A DNA stretch of 64,000 bases from Loripinus fragilis (lineage: Eukaryota > Mollusca > Bivalvia > Lucinida > Lucinidae), in contig OZ026527.1 in assembly GCA_964019695.1 (NCBI GenBank), positions 70,888,593 through 70,952,592 on the forward strand, read 5' to 3'. The notes under the pieces were generated by a model. It did no database searches. It was not told the origin of the DNA and saw only the letters and a list, made by a program, of their open reading frames with translations. Below, piece by piece: positions 42,525 through 51,945 of this stretch. The translations under genes were made by a program, and so were the position numbers. Position 1 is the stretch's first letter. Each line of letters begins with the position of its first letter.

Positions 42525-42570
42525 TCAAACCAGTCTGCACATCCACACAGTCTGATCAAAGTCTTAGTTT
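42525..42570 (+). repeat. Scrap of MITE family A
   Basis: CCAGTCTGCACATCCACACA followed by GTCTGATCAAAG matches the inside of 48333-48573. Confidence 0.5.
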
Positions 42571-42965
42571 TACGTCTAAGGACACGTTGGGCCATTGACT
42601 AACCATAAGGTGCCAATCGAACTGATCAAATTGCGCCAATACGAGTCTTCGATTGGCGATTGGCGACCATGCCAACTTGTACTTTTGCTGGATCCGGCGG
42701 TTCATCTTTCTGGTAAGATATAAACGAAACATTGTACCCGACACATAGCGACCTATTGTAATTTTATGAACGATAATTCCGTCTGAAAGGGATGTGTCAC
42801 TAACTGTTATTCACATCAGAATTTAACAAAATTACACCATTTTTCTTGTGGTTCTTAAAGCTCATAATCACTCTAGAATTGTAGAATATAAACGGAGTTA
42901 TCAAGTTATACATGTACATACATTGTATCTTTGACTTTAAAAATAGTACATGTATAATGCTTTAT

Positions 42966-43025
42966 CAGGTGTGGGACATGATTGTATCGATTCCTGATCT
43001 TTGCCAACTTTCTTACTTGTATGTC
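42966..43025 (+). repeat. Short dispersed repeat P, copy 3
   Basis: AGGTGTGGGACATGATTGTA then TCGATTCCTGATCTTTGCC, about 0.3 kb upstream of the candidate exon at 43273. The AGGTGTGG is shared with copy 1. Confidence 0.6.
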
Positions 43026-43272
43026 TTTCTAAAAACAACATTAGTGGGGTTCTCTAAAATAACTCAATGTATTTTGAAAACCTTGCAGGATTTTGAGCAC
43101 AGCTTAAAACGTGTAAAGATAAAACTTGCTACGCCGACAATACAGACTGACCATAACTGATCCAGACAAACGTCATCTCATAGCATTTACCGCAACGTAT
43201 TTTTCTTTTAATGCAGTCGTTGTTACGACAATATTGGTCGGTAAAACCTTCAAAAGGCTTTTTTTCACCCAG

Positions 43273-43400
43273 AATGTGCAAAAAGCTGGCAGCTGCACGG
43301 ACAAATTTCGAGTGCCAAGGAAACCCAGATATTATAAAAGTTTTGCTTGGCTTAGCCTCGGACAATGATACTTTTTTTTGCGGCAAGTTTATCCGTGTTC
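43273..43400 (+). CDS. Candidate exon with cysteine pair, function unknown
   Basis: A strong acceptor (GGCTTTTTTTCACCCAG) opens a frame reading CKKLAAARTNFECQGNPDII then KVLLGLASDNDTFFCG. The spacing of two cysteines and the NDT sequon would suit a secreted or surface domain, but I recognise no family. A second frame is also open over the same stretch and no convincing donor follows. It may be a duplicated exon or chance. Confidence 0.22.
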
Positions 43401-43479
43401 TAAGACTCTGTTGTAATTATTTATTTGTGTGTGGCCGTTTCCATTGCAGGTGTGTCATTAAAAGCTTATTGTTTAGTTC

Positions 43480-43560
43480 TTCGTTTCCTTTCCCATAGTT
43501 AGGCAATTATGTCGCCGTGTCCTTTCCCATAGTTAGGCAATTATGTCGCCAATTGATAGC
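43480..43560 (+). repeat. 30-bp direct duplication
   Basis: TTTCCCATAGTTAGGCAATT followed by ATGTCGCC occurs twice in a row at about 43491-43518 and 43523-43550. Confidence 0.75.
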
Positions 43561-43631
43561 ATTTTAACATTTATTAGCATGATAAATACAACATCTGAGA
43601 TACTTACAGCAAGAAACTTCTTTATTTGTCC

Positions 43632-43705
43632 ACGCTAGAGAACCTCTGTACTCGAAAAGCGCAGTCATCGCGTGGTGTTCACAGTCGACGGGTGCACAAA
43701 ATATA
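43632..43705 (+). repeat. Dispersed repeat H, copy 2
   Basis: CGCTAGAGAACCTCTGTACT, GCGCAGTCATCGCGTGGTG and GTCGACGGGTGCACAAAAT. It sits beside a scrap of MITE G (AACATTTATTAGCATGATAA), a mosaic also seen inverted near 48120-48300. Confidence 0.7.
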
Positions 43706-45034
43706 CTATTTTGGTTTACTGTGATCCATTCTACGAGCCAGTTCTTTACAACTTTTAATTTTCACGATGTTTTTTTCATTTGGAATTATTGCTTAGGTAT
43801 TGTAGTCCATTCTGGCCCAATAAGAGCCTTTAAATTCTAAACCAGCAGAGTACCAGTCAGTTTCTGGCTAGTCAATGGGATTTTATGTGCCAAAAATGTG
43901 TTCAATGACTAATAAATGTGCCATTAAAGTCATCAATTATCATGTAATGTCATCAAATAATAAAGAATACGTATAAGTGGAGGACTAGAAAGTTTGAAAT
44001 GTTTCTGTTTATTATTTGCGAAGTGGCAAGCCATTTTTCTTCTGTACGCAAATTTTGAGTAGTCAAGTGGAATGCCCCATATGTCGAGTGCCTAAATATT
44101 TACTTTGTACGCATACGTCAAGCTGTATCTGGACGCAGTCGATGGGAGCACGAGCGGTTTTAACAAAGCCAGAGCGAATTAACTGCTGTTTATTTGTCCC
44201 CAGCGATGCCAAACCGTCTCGGCAACAATTTAAAGCAATGCCAATACATAAAACAAGCTGTGCCACACTCTCTTATAACCATTGCAAGGTTTGCTACTTA
44301 ATTGATCACTGCTGGACAAGACATGCATTTTGGTGCGTAAAATAACCAGGATCACTGAGTGATACGAAGATCAAGGTTACAATTTTACGGATTTCATATA
44401 TCCTCTTTATAGAATAATAAAAATCAATGAAACATGCGATTCATGGCATAGTGCGTGCTTGAGGAGTATGCCCAGGACAACAATGACACTTCATATATCT
44501 CTGCTGCATACTTTTCTGCAAATGTGGTGTTGATCATGGTATGGGGTCACACATTACAGTGTTTGTTTGAAGAGTATGAAATGCATGTTTTGACGTACAT
44601 GCTGTCAGTGCTTAGTATGACGTGTTGACAGACGGATGAACAGATACACTAACTGGTGGATGGTTTGAAAATTGGAACGCTAATGAGACCCTTCTAGGGG
44701 TATACCCGTTCCCTTGTTCCCCTGAAATAAATAGGCTTGTTTCCCTGTTCCCCAAGAATCGAAAATTGTTTTCTTATGTTCCATGTTCCCCAATATTGCC
44801 TTTGTACCCTGTTCCACTCAAAATTTGACCTTTTTCCCCTGTTCCCCTGGAATAAATGTTATTTCGCCTGTTTCCCAAAAAGCCCTGGGAGGGACTCCAT
44901 TATGTCGATGTCATATTTAGCATATGCTTACCACGTAGAATAAAAAAGAGGCCAATAGAAAGCCGATCTGCGAATAAACGGATGGTCGAACGAAAGCTTG
45001 AAATGTCAACACGATCTTGATCTGAAGAGAGAGC
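43706..45034. other. No gene recognised
   Basis: Frames at 44016-44345 (plus) and 44063-44266 (minus) lack identifiable domains. 44690-44890 is a low-complexity stretch with repeated TGTTCCCC words. Confidence 0.35.
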
Positions 45035-45155
45035 TGGTTGTTTTGCTTAGTTTGTCTTCCTGGTGTCTCGTGATGGTTGTGTGGCTCTTCCTCGCGGTGC
45101 CATGGGTTTGTCTTCGGTTTGTGATTGTGGTATTTTCTGATCATACTCACTATTT
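45035..45155. repeat. Dispersed repeat O, copy 2 (inverted)
   Basis: TTTGTCTTCCTGGTGTCTCG, TTTGTGATTGTGGTATTTTC and TGATCATACTCACTA are the inverse of 38890-39015. This explains the long minus-strand open frame at 44917-45396. Confidence 0.6.
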
Positions 45156-46507
45156 TTGAAAAAAAAACTTGGAGCCTGATCTGGACCCAAACTGTTCGAG
45201 CCTGTACCCAGTAAGTACCTATTATATTAGAAATCAGGCAACTGGCGTTTCGCTGGCCCGTGATGGGATGTTGGCTCGATATAGCTGTAATCTGGTTATG
45301 ATTACAAAACAGTATGCGGAAAAAAGAATCAGCATGCAAAACGTTAAAATGTATTTCTAGAAGCATTTTAAAATGAAAATGTCTGAGAATGATCATACAA
45401 ACAGTTTAGACCCAGATCAGGCTCAGCAAAACGTCTGGCAGGACCCGAAGGAGAAAGGTCCGTAAGATTTAAACAATGTTTAGGCCAAAAAAAAACGTTA
45501 CTCGGCAATCAAAGAGTTAAGACAAAAACGTTGCTATATTTGGAACACGATGATACTTGTTGGGTATACATATGACGTAACTTACGACCACTTTTGCAGT
45601 ATTCAGCAAGCTAAAGTAATTCTGTTTACTCTTTGTACTTTCTCCTAAAAGAGGCACTTTGGCAAACAGTGAAGGCCGCGATGAATTGCCGCAAGCATAA
45701 TACGACTTTTCACCAGGGTCTGCGCATTTTTCAGAGAAAAGCATTACATTTTGGAAATAAACAAAACCCCTGAGGCCGAAAAAACGCTAATCACAATAAA
45801 ACTTGTCCTGGAACATTTTAGAAATATATTTGCAAACAGTGTGGGCTCAGTCTGATCTGGGTCAATACTGTTTGCCGCTCTACTGACAGCAAAACTATTT
45901 AACGGTCGACCTCGGCAGATGATATGCCCAGCCGGTATCCAATCTCGGGCCACTATCGGTCCGCCAGCGAAACGGCGTTCGGATGGCGTTTTGCTTGCGG
46001 GCCGATGGTGGCCCGATTTTACGACGTGCTTACTCTGTTACTGGGTATTCGCAGGCTAATAAAAAGTTCCTCTGGCACTAAGACAGCACAGGAGATCTTG
46101 GACGAACAACCGAGGCTCATGCGAGCCTGTGTATCCGGGCATTCGCTGCTCGCATACTCAAAGCAGGTATGAAGATGCAATTTTTATCCCAAATACAGGC
46201 ATATTCTCATTAGAGAGCTATACATGCATGCATTAAATATAACTTCACACCAAGATCTCGTGTGCTTACCCATTTATACTGAAAAAGGAAAAAATGCAAT
46301 GCGTTTTTATGTTCATTGTTTAATATTCTTGTTTATTTCATCCTCCGAAAAATTTGGTGAGATATATTGCGTTGTCCATCCGCTGATGCATTGCCATGTA
46401 ACATTATGGGGATGAAACCGGTTCTGCGTGTGAATATTAGATTATGGTGTGGGTAGTTTGGCCTTACGGGGTTGAAAACTATTGTGGGATTAACCCATAA
46501 TTTTACT
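45156..46507. other. No gene recognised; family-B hairpin scraps
   Basis: CAAACAGTTTAGACCCAGAT near 45399 and a fuller hairpin at 45830-45875 belong to the B-type cores. The plus frame at 45924-46172 has no recognisable domain. Confidence 0.35.
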
Positions 46508-47078
46508 ACGATCACGGACCATTAGGAGCTCCAGATTGTAGAATCCCGCAGTATGTTCAGATTAAATACATGTATGATTAACTAGTAGCAGCCAGAAATA
46601 ACTCAATCCGCAATCACAGATCACCTATCTAGCAACTTCTCATCATAGACTGTGACCCAGGGTGAGTGTTTGTGGTGTGGGTGGGGGGGGGGGGGAGGGG
46701 GTTGCTCTCACTTTTTCTTCATACGTCGGATTGGGCCCAGCATCTATCGTGTGCCGCCAAAAAAAATGGGAATATCAAGCTCCCCAAAAAATATTTGAAT
46801 TTTTTGCCACGCAAAAATATTCTCATTCTGTACATTTACCTTAAGAAAAGACCCTAAAATACATAGAAGAGACACCTAAAACTAGTCCAATTTTGTCGTG
46901 ACCCCCCAAAAATATCCACAAAATCTTCATACCCCCAAAAATATCAATATTTCTGATCCCCCCCATAAAAAAATATGTAATTCAAAAATTTAAACAAAAA
47001 TGCCCCGAGCCTACGCATGTATCAAACAGTATCAGAGTACTCCCCCCTCCCCCCCCCCTCTTAGTGGACCGTGATCGT
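46508..47078. mobile_element. Candidate TIR element with terminal G and C tracts
   Basis: ACGATCACGGACCATTAGGA at left and TTAGTGGACCGTGATCGT at right are near-perfect inverses. Inside, a G13-type run at 46681-46694 and C-rich runs at 47042-47058 are roughly symmetrical. No coding capacity. Confidence 0.55.
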
Positions 47079-48154
47079 TTTGTGGCTGTAATTTAGCAAT
47101 TGAATGCCAACAAATATACCAAAATGCGAAAATATTTAGTTCAACGCGTCCTGACACGTGGAGCTACCTAAACTATACCTACAATTTTAAAGAGCTCATG
47201 ACTTGTTACCCCCGTGTCGAACCGGCGCGAATTTGTCTATACATGTACCATGAAAGTGATTTGACTGTCCGGGGAGCTAGTTGATAAGGGCGCCTGACCA
47301 CACTCTTTATATACATGTACAAGTGCCGCCTGCTGATAATCTTAGTAAACAGTTTGGACCCAGATCAGGTAAAATCAGCAGATGACAAAGAGCATAGAAA
47401 ATATCCCAGCATGCAACGAGTTAAATCCACTGGCCATGGATTTGATTGGAAGATTGAACACGTCTGAATTTGTTTATGGGGGCAAGTCATCTGCTAAGGT
47501 GTCGTTGCGTTGGTCAGTTAAAGACTTTCACCGCATCTAGTTGGACTAGAGGTCCACATTTTGTTTTGAGTTTTTTTTATCTCCATTCATACTTTGTGTA
47601 TATTAGTAACAAAGTCCGATGCAAGTCTGCACAGGCTTGCCTGGGTTTTCGTTGGTCGAAAATGCAACACGTACCCCAAAACACATGTGCTGGCTCAAAT
47701 ATAGCATGGACAACCCGCGACATATGCGTACAGTTCTCTTTTATCTAATCCAGACGACTGTGTACAGGAGCACCTGATCATTGGGCCAGAGCACCCGATA
47801 TAGAGAAATGTGCGTACAGTATTAAAATATTGAATAACTTTCAAAATACTCTACCCACATATTTCAAACTTTTGCACATTAAAGCCATGGTACTTAGCGT
47901 TTTATCTTAAGTAAGCATAAATTTCAGAATATAAACAAAAACAATCTTTCATCCTTTTTTGAGAGAAAAATCACCTTCTTTGTATAAATAAGGCGCTGTA
48001 TTGACTATCGCTTAACCCACACACGTATTTTTCGCAGATATAAAGCTGGATATATTACTGACACTAATCAGCAAAAAATACTCTCAGAAGTAAAATATTA
48101 AGAAATTTATTACGTTTTCAACAGCAAGGTGCACATAAACACGCCAATTTTTCC
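47079..48154. other. No gene recognised
   Basis: A B-type hairpin half lies at 47345-47370 (GTAAACAGTTTGGACCCAGA). The plus frame at 47470-47748 lacks domain features. Confidence 0.35.
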
Positions 48155-48222
48155 ACCCGTCGACTGTGACCACCACGTGATGACTGCGCTGTTCGAGTAC
48201 AGAGGTTCTCTAGCGTGTTGTC
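48155..48222 (-). repeat. Dispersed repeat H, copy 3 (inverted)
   Basis: CGTCGACTGTGACCACCACG, GTGATGACTGCGCTGTTCGA and AGAGGTTCTCTAGCGTG are the inverse of 43632-43705. Confidence 0.7.
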
Positions 48223-48332
48223 CGTAGTTTAGTTTTATGAGCAGTTGCATTTTTGCGCTCCGTTGAGTTGAACATGAAAAAAGTTTTATAACCTCGGGGC
48301 TTGATCATATTCACTTGTTTATACAAACATCA

Positions 48333-48573
48333 TATGGGCCTCGACGCGAAAACCTGTCTTCGGGGGTTTGCTAACAACACAGGCGCAGACCAGCCTGCGC
48401 ATCCGCACAGTCAGATCAGCGCCTTTGATATTCGCGTTTTGAAAAGTACCATATCTAGGCTAGCTAAAGGCGAAATTTTATTTTTCTAGCTAGTATCTGT
48501 TGCTGAGCTGGCTGGTTTGAATCTCACTTTGTCGGAAACCCCGAAGACAGGTTTTGTCGCGACGAGGCCCATT
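48333..48573. mobile_element. MITE family A, copy 2
   Basis: The left end TATGGGCCTCGACGCGAAAA and the inverted right end (TTTTGTCGCGACGAGGCCCA) give TIRs of about 36 bp through CCTGTCTTCGGGG. Interior GCAGACCAGCCTGCGCATCC as in copy 1. It lies just left of the Gypsy element. Confidence 0.8.
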
Positions 48574-48599
48574 ATTATTTTAATTGTCCTATACCAAAA

Positions 48600-48603
48600 C
48601 AAT
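48600..48603. repeat. Target site duplication CAAT, left
   Basis: CAAT immediately precedes the 5' LTR and is repeated at 56740-56743 after the 3' LTR. Confidence 0.75.
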
Positions 48604-49570
48604 TGTGATGTTCATAGGTAGTGAGCTTATACAGCGCTGCATTATTTTGAAGAAGCTCATACTTGTTTGGTTAAGCATCACTTAGCAACGGTAATTGACG
48701 CTACAAAACAGGCTTGAAAAAGGTATTAAATCCATCTATCGAATCCTATCAACATTTCCCAAAGCAAAAGGTTATTTTTATGAGTCTGTCCCATCAGGAA
48801 ATACCCTGCAATTTAACGTATTTTATGCAGAAATTATAAATTTAAGTTTGATCATTGGCCAGTCTGACAGACGCTTGGAATTGGAAGCGCTTATTAATTA
48901 TCGCGCAATACCGATGATGTCGTTGATGGTCGTAGACTTTCGGTAAGAGTCGTAAGCCGCGAGAGGGCGCTCTGTTATTGGCCCTATAAAAGCAACATTT
49001 CACGTTAATTCAGCGAGTTGTACGTTCGCTCTTGAAGAAGACAGATCGTGGAGTAAATAAAAAGGGAAACAACTAGTAAACTATTGGGACTTTAGGCCAC
49101 CTACGTATTACAGCAGTCTGCACTCTATAGATGCTCAGCGTCAGGTAGAGAAGACAGCTAAAATACTATTGCATGCCTGGGTCGCAATTGTCCTGGCTGT
49201 GTTCCCAGTAGTATTTCTGGATAGTGGTCCAGACGTTATTGAGACAGGGTCTCATTTATACAGTGGTGTTTGATACTGGTCTCTGAACAGGTTTCTGCGT
49301 ATAGGTCTGGGGAGGTTCGGAACCAGCATAGTTGATTGAGATAGGGTTTATCCTTTACTAAAGATTGTTAGACTGGCCAGTGATCTGTCATTAGGCCTTT
49401 ATCTTTATATGTATTTGTTAACGTTGTGGTAATTCCCGTGATTCTTTTTCATGCCCAATCATTTTTATAATCATTGGTAACCAATCAGCTGGCAAGGTAG
49501 CCCATAGAAAAATTTATATATCTATATATTACATTGATACTAGTCTGGTAATAGCCCGGCACACGTTACA
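48604..49570 (+). repeat. 5' LTR with TATA box and poly(A) signal
   Basis: 967 bp, TG...CA ends. TATAAAA at 48985-48991 is the likely core promoter, and AATAAA at 49056-49061 a likely polyadenylation signal in the R/U5 part. The copy at 55772-56739 matches except near 48818, 48902, the TTTACTAAAG run, CAGCTGG and TCTGGT. Confidence 0.93.
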
Positions 49571-49575
49571 TAAAG

Positions 49576-49592
49576 TGGTGGCAGCGGTTGGA
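49576..49592 (+). promoter_or_regulatory. Primer binding site (tRNA-primed)
   Basis: TGGTGGCAGCGGTTGGA starts 5 bp after the 5' LTR. PBSs begin with TGG to pair with the CCA end of a tRNA. I cannot name the tRNA with confidence. Confidence 0.6.
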
Positions 49593-49626
49593 TTTAGAGG
49601 TAAAATCACCATTACTTCGACCCATT

Positions 49627-50190
49627 ATGGCATATGGTAGTAGTAGTATAAAGGGTGCTATGGCGTCACGAAGCATGCCTGATCTGGAGCGCTTTGCGCA
49701 AGACGAAGCATCTAGGCTTCAAGCAGAGATATCATTGCTTGAGCAACAGGTAACACAGCTAGATGTTCAGCGTCCAGTCCCAAAGGTAAATTGTAGTGCT
49801 ACACAAACAGATGCGAAAGATTATGCTATGGTGAACCAGCCTACAAAGGTATTTAAGAAACTTACATTTGCTTCTCCATCAGATGCATTAAATGATGTTC
49901 ACCCAGGAGAGAGTATTAAGAGTCATGGGCAACTCATGACCTCTACACCAAAGCCAAATATTAGTACAACTTCTTATGATGAAGGTATTGTACAGAACAG
50001 TTCAAAATTTACAAGTGGTCCAAACACAGATGAAGGTAAACTTTCATCAGCCTCATTAAGGTCCAAAATAAAACCAGCAACCTTTGATGGCTCTTGTAGT
50101 TGGCTAGATTATAAAGCACATTTTGAGGCATGTGCTGAGATTAATAACTGGTCCAAACAAGAAAAAGGCTTGTTTTTAGCAGTTTCTTAG
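49627..50190 (+). CDS. gag: Gypsy Gag, N-terminal part, ended by TAG
   Basis: The start is the ATG at 49627 (MAYGSSSIKGAMASRSMPDL); an upstream TTG-led extension is not needed. Residues about 20-50 form a coiled coil (EASRLQAEISLLEQQVTQLD). It ends at the TAG at 50188-50190, but the same frame continues at once into clear Gag sequence, so the TAG is a nonsense change inside Gag rather than the natural end. The stretch KPATFDGSCSWLDYKAHFEA marks the start of the capsid-like region. Confidence 0.88.
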   Translation: MAYGSSSIKGAMASRSMPDLERFAQDEASRLQAEISLLEQQVTQLDVQRPVPKVNCSATQTDAKDYAMVNQPTKVFKKLTFASPSDALNDVHPGESIKSHGQLMTSTPKPNISTTSYDEGIVQNSSKFTSGPNTDEGKLSSASLRSKIKPATFDGSCSWLDYKAHFEACAEINNWSKQEKGLFLAVS

Positions 50191-51945
50191 CGGGGCCAGG
50201 CCCAAGGTGTTTTTGGTAACATTGTGAATAGGTCACATGATTATGATGAACTTGTAGGGGCTTTAGAAGAGAGATTTGCTCCGCCTAACCAGACTGAACT
50301 CTATTGTGTGCAGCTCAGGGAGAGGAGACAGAAAGCTTCTGAGACGCTTTCAGAGTTGGGTCAAGACATAAGACGTCTTGCCAATTTAGCGTACCCAACA
50401 GCTCCTTCTGATCTGCGGGAAACTCTTTCTAAAGAACAGTTCATCGATGCTTTAATCAGCTCAGATATGCGAATTAGAGTGAAACAGGCCAGACCTGTTA
50501 ATCTGAATGATGCTATACGTCATGCAGTAGAGCTTGAGGCATATAACAGAGCTGAGAAGAAACACATTGAAGGGCAAGGTTATCTGAGAACCACATCTGA
50601 AGCTGTGGACAAAAGCGATATCCAATCTAGCAACTTCAAGTTCGACGAAGAAATGAGAAGCCTTCAGAAAACTTTGGCGGAGCTTCAAAAATCTGTCCAG
50701 TCTTTGAAACAACAGAGTGTCTCAAATAATAACAGAAATCAAAATAATAACAATGCAGGTTCGAGACAAGGCCGTGTGTCTTTTCAGAGAAAATACAAAT
50801 GCTATGACTGTGGTTCTGAGCAGCATCTGAGGAATAGATGTCCCTTAAACAAAGACAACAAGTCTAGAGGGCAGAATAATGAGTCAGGTAAACAAGCAGA
50901 ACAGCATCATGCCAAGCATGTTGCTGGTAAGAGTTCAGGATTATATCTGTCTTGTAAAATCAATAGTATTTCAACAGATTGTTTGGTAGACACTGGGGCA
51001 ACTTTATCAATATTGTCTATCAGGGCTTGGGATACGCTGAGTCAAGCAAGTACCATGAGTTTGAAACCTTTCAAAGCTGCTATATTTACAGCATCTGGAA
51101 ATCAGGTAGATGTAAAAGGTCAGGTTTCAATGATGGTTGAAATAAGTGGTATTAAAAGCATTGCTGAAATGGTTGTGGCTGATATAGATGTTGATGCTAT
51201 TCTAGGATTGGACTTCCTGAAGACAAACAATTGTCAACTTAACTTAGATGAAGACACATTATCAATAAAAGGAAAGACATGTCCACTAAATGTTGAAGGC
51301 AAGATTGGGTGCTACAGAATAACAGTCTCAGAAACAGTCGAAATTCCATCTAGGTCTGAAGTTATCATACAGGGAAAAGTTCACATGCCAGCTTTCTGTA
51401 GTAATGATTTGGCTATTGTGGAACCTACAGATGAATCTTTTCTTTCTGGAAAAGGTATAGTTGCAAAAGCCTTGGTGCATGCTGATAATATAGTACCCTT
51501 AAGACTAATCAACTTAGGTGATGAGACTGAAAAGCTATATTCTGGAATGTATGTTGCAAATTTAAGTAAAATTTCTGCAGTGAAAGATATGCCGGTCAAG
51601 GAGAGCAAGCAACAGTCTTGTGACACACTTCCAGAGCATCTCAAAGATCTGTATGTACGGACAGTGGAAGGTTTAACTGTGGAACAAAGTAAGCATATTT
51701 CAAAATTATTGATGAAACATGCATCAACATTTTCGGAAAGTGATGATGACTTAGGCCTGACTGGTATTTTAAAACACAGAATAATTACAAAAGAGGAACG
51801 TCCAATAAAGCAACCACTCAGAAGGTTCCCTCAACATATGAATGAAGAAGCAGATAGAAGACATGTTGAGAAAAGATGTAATACAGCCATCTACCAGTCC
51901 ATGGGCAAGCGGGATAGTCATGGTAACAAAGAAAGATGGTTCTAA
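50191..51945 (+). CDS. gag-pro: Gypsy Gag C-terminus, zinc knuckle and protease
   Basis: In frame with the preceding Gag part. It holds the rest of the capsid-like region (YDELVGALEERFAPPNQTEL), an asparagine-rich linker, one CCHC zinc knuckle (CYDCGSEQHLRNRC, about 50801-50842) for RNA binding, and an aspartic protease with active-site LVDTGATLSIL (about 50983) and AILGLDFL (about 51198). It then runs into the start of the RT linker (LKHRIITKEERPIKQPLRRF) and loses the frame near 51842, ending out of frame at 51945. The frame break between protease and RT is not where Gypsy elements usually shift, so I read it as an indel. Confidence 0.9.
   Translation, partial: RGQAQGVFGNIVNRSHDYDELVGALEERFAPPNQTELYCVQLRERRQKASETLSELGQDIRRLANLAYPTAPSDLRETLSKEQFIDALISSDMRIRVKQARPVNLNDAIRHAVELEAYNRAEKKHIEGQGYLRTTSEAVDKSDIQSSNFKFDEEMRSLQKTLAELQKSVQSLKQQSVSNNNRNQNNNNAGSRQGRVSFQRKYKCYDCGSEQHLRNRCPLNKDNKSRGQNNESGKQAEQHHAKHVAGKSSGLYLSCKINSISTDCLVDTGATLSILSIRAWDTLSQASTMSLKPFKAAIFTASGNQVDVKGQVSMMVEISGIKSIAEMVVADIDVDAILGLDFLKTNNCQLNLDEDTLSIKGKTCPLNVEGKIGCYRITVSETVEIPSRSEVIIQGKVHMPAFCSNDLAIVEPTDESFLSGKGIVAKALVHADNIVPLRLINLGDETEKLYSGMYVANLSKISAVKDMPVKESKQQSCDTLPEHLKDLYVRTVEGLTVEQSKHISKLLMKHASTFSESDDDLGLTGILKHRIITKEERPIKQPLRRFPQHMNEEADRRHVEKRCNTAIYQSMGKRDSHGNKERWF

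Noticed and set aside
44917..45396. 159-residue minus-strand ORF
   Set aside because: Overlaps dispersed repeat O and a hairpin scrap; the protein is low-complexity and unrecognised.
48301..48489. Small protein repeated at 16300-16497 and 48301-48489
   Set aside because: Both are translations of MITE family A, not a gene family.
50185..50195. Natural end of Gag or a stop read through to make Gag-Pol
   Set aside because: The TAG falls within the capsid-like region, before the zinc knuckle; a functional Gag would not end there.
51780..51945. Programmed frameshift between Gag-Pro and Pol in the Gypsy element
   Set aside because: The shift lies between protease and RT, not at the Gag/Pro border, with no slippery heptamer plus hairpin that I can see; an indel is simpler.
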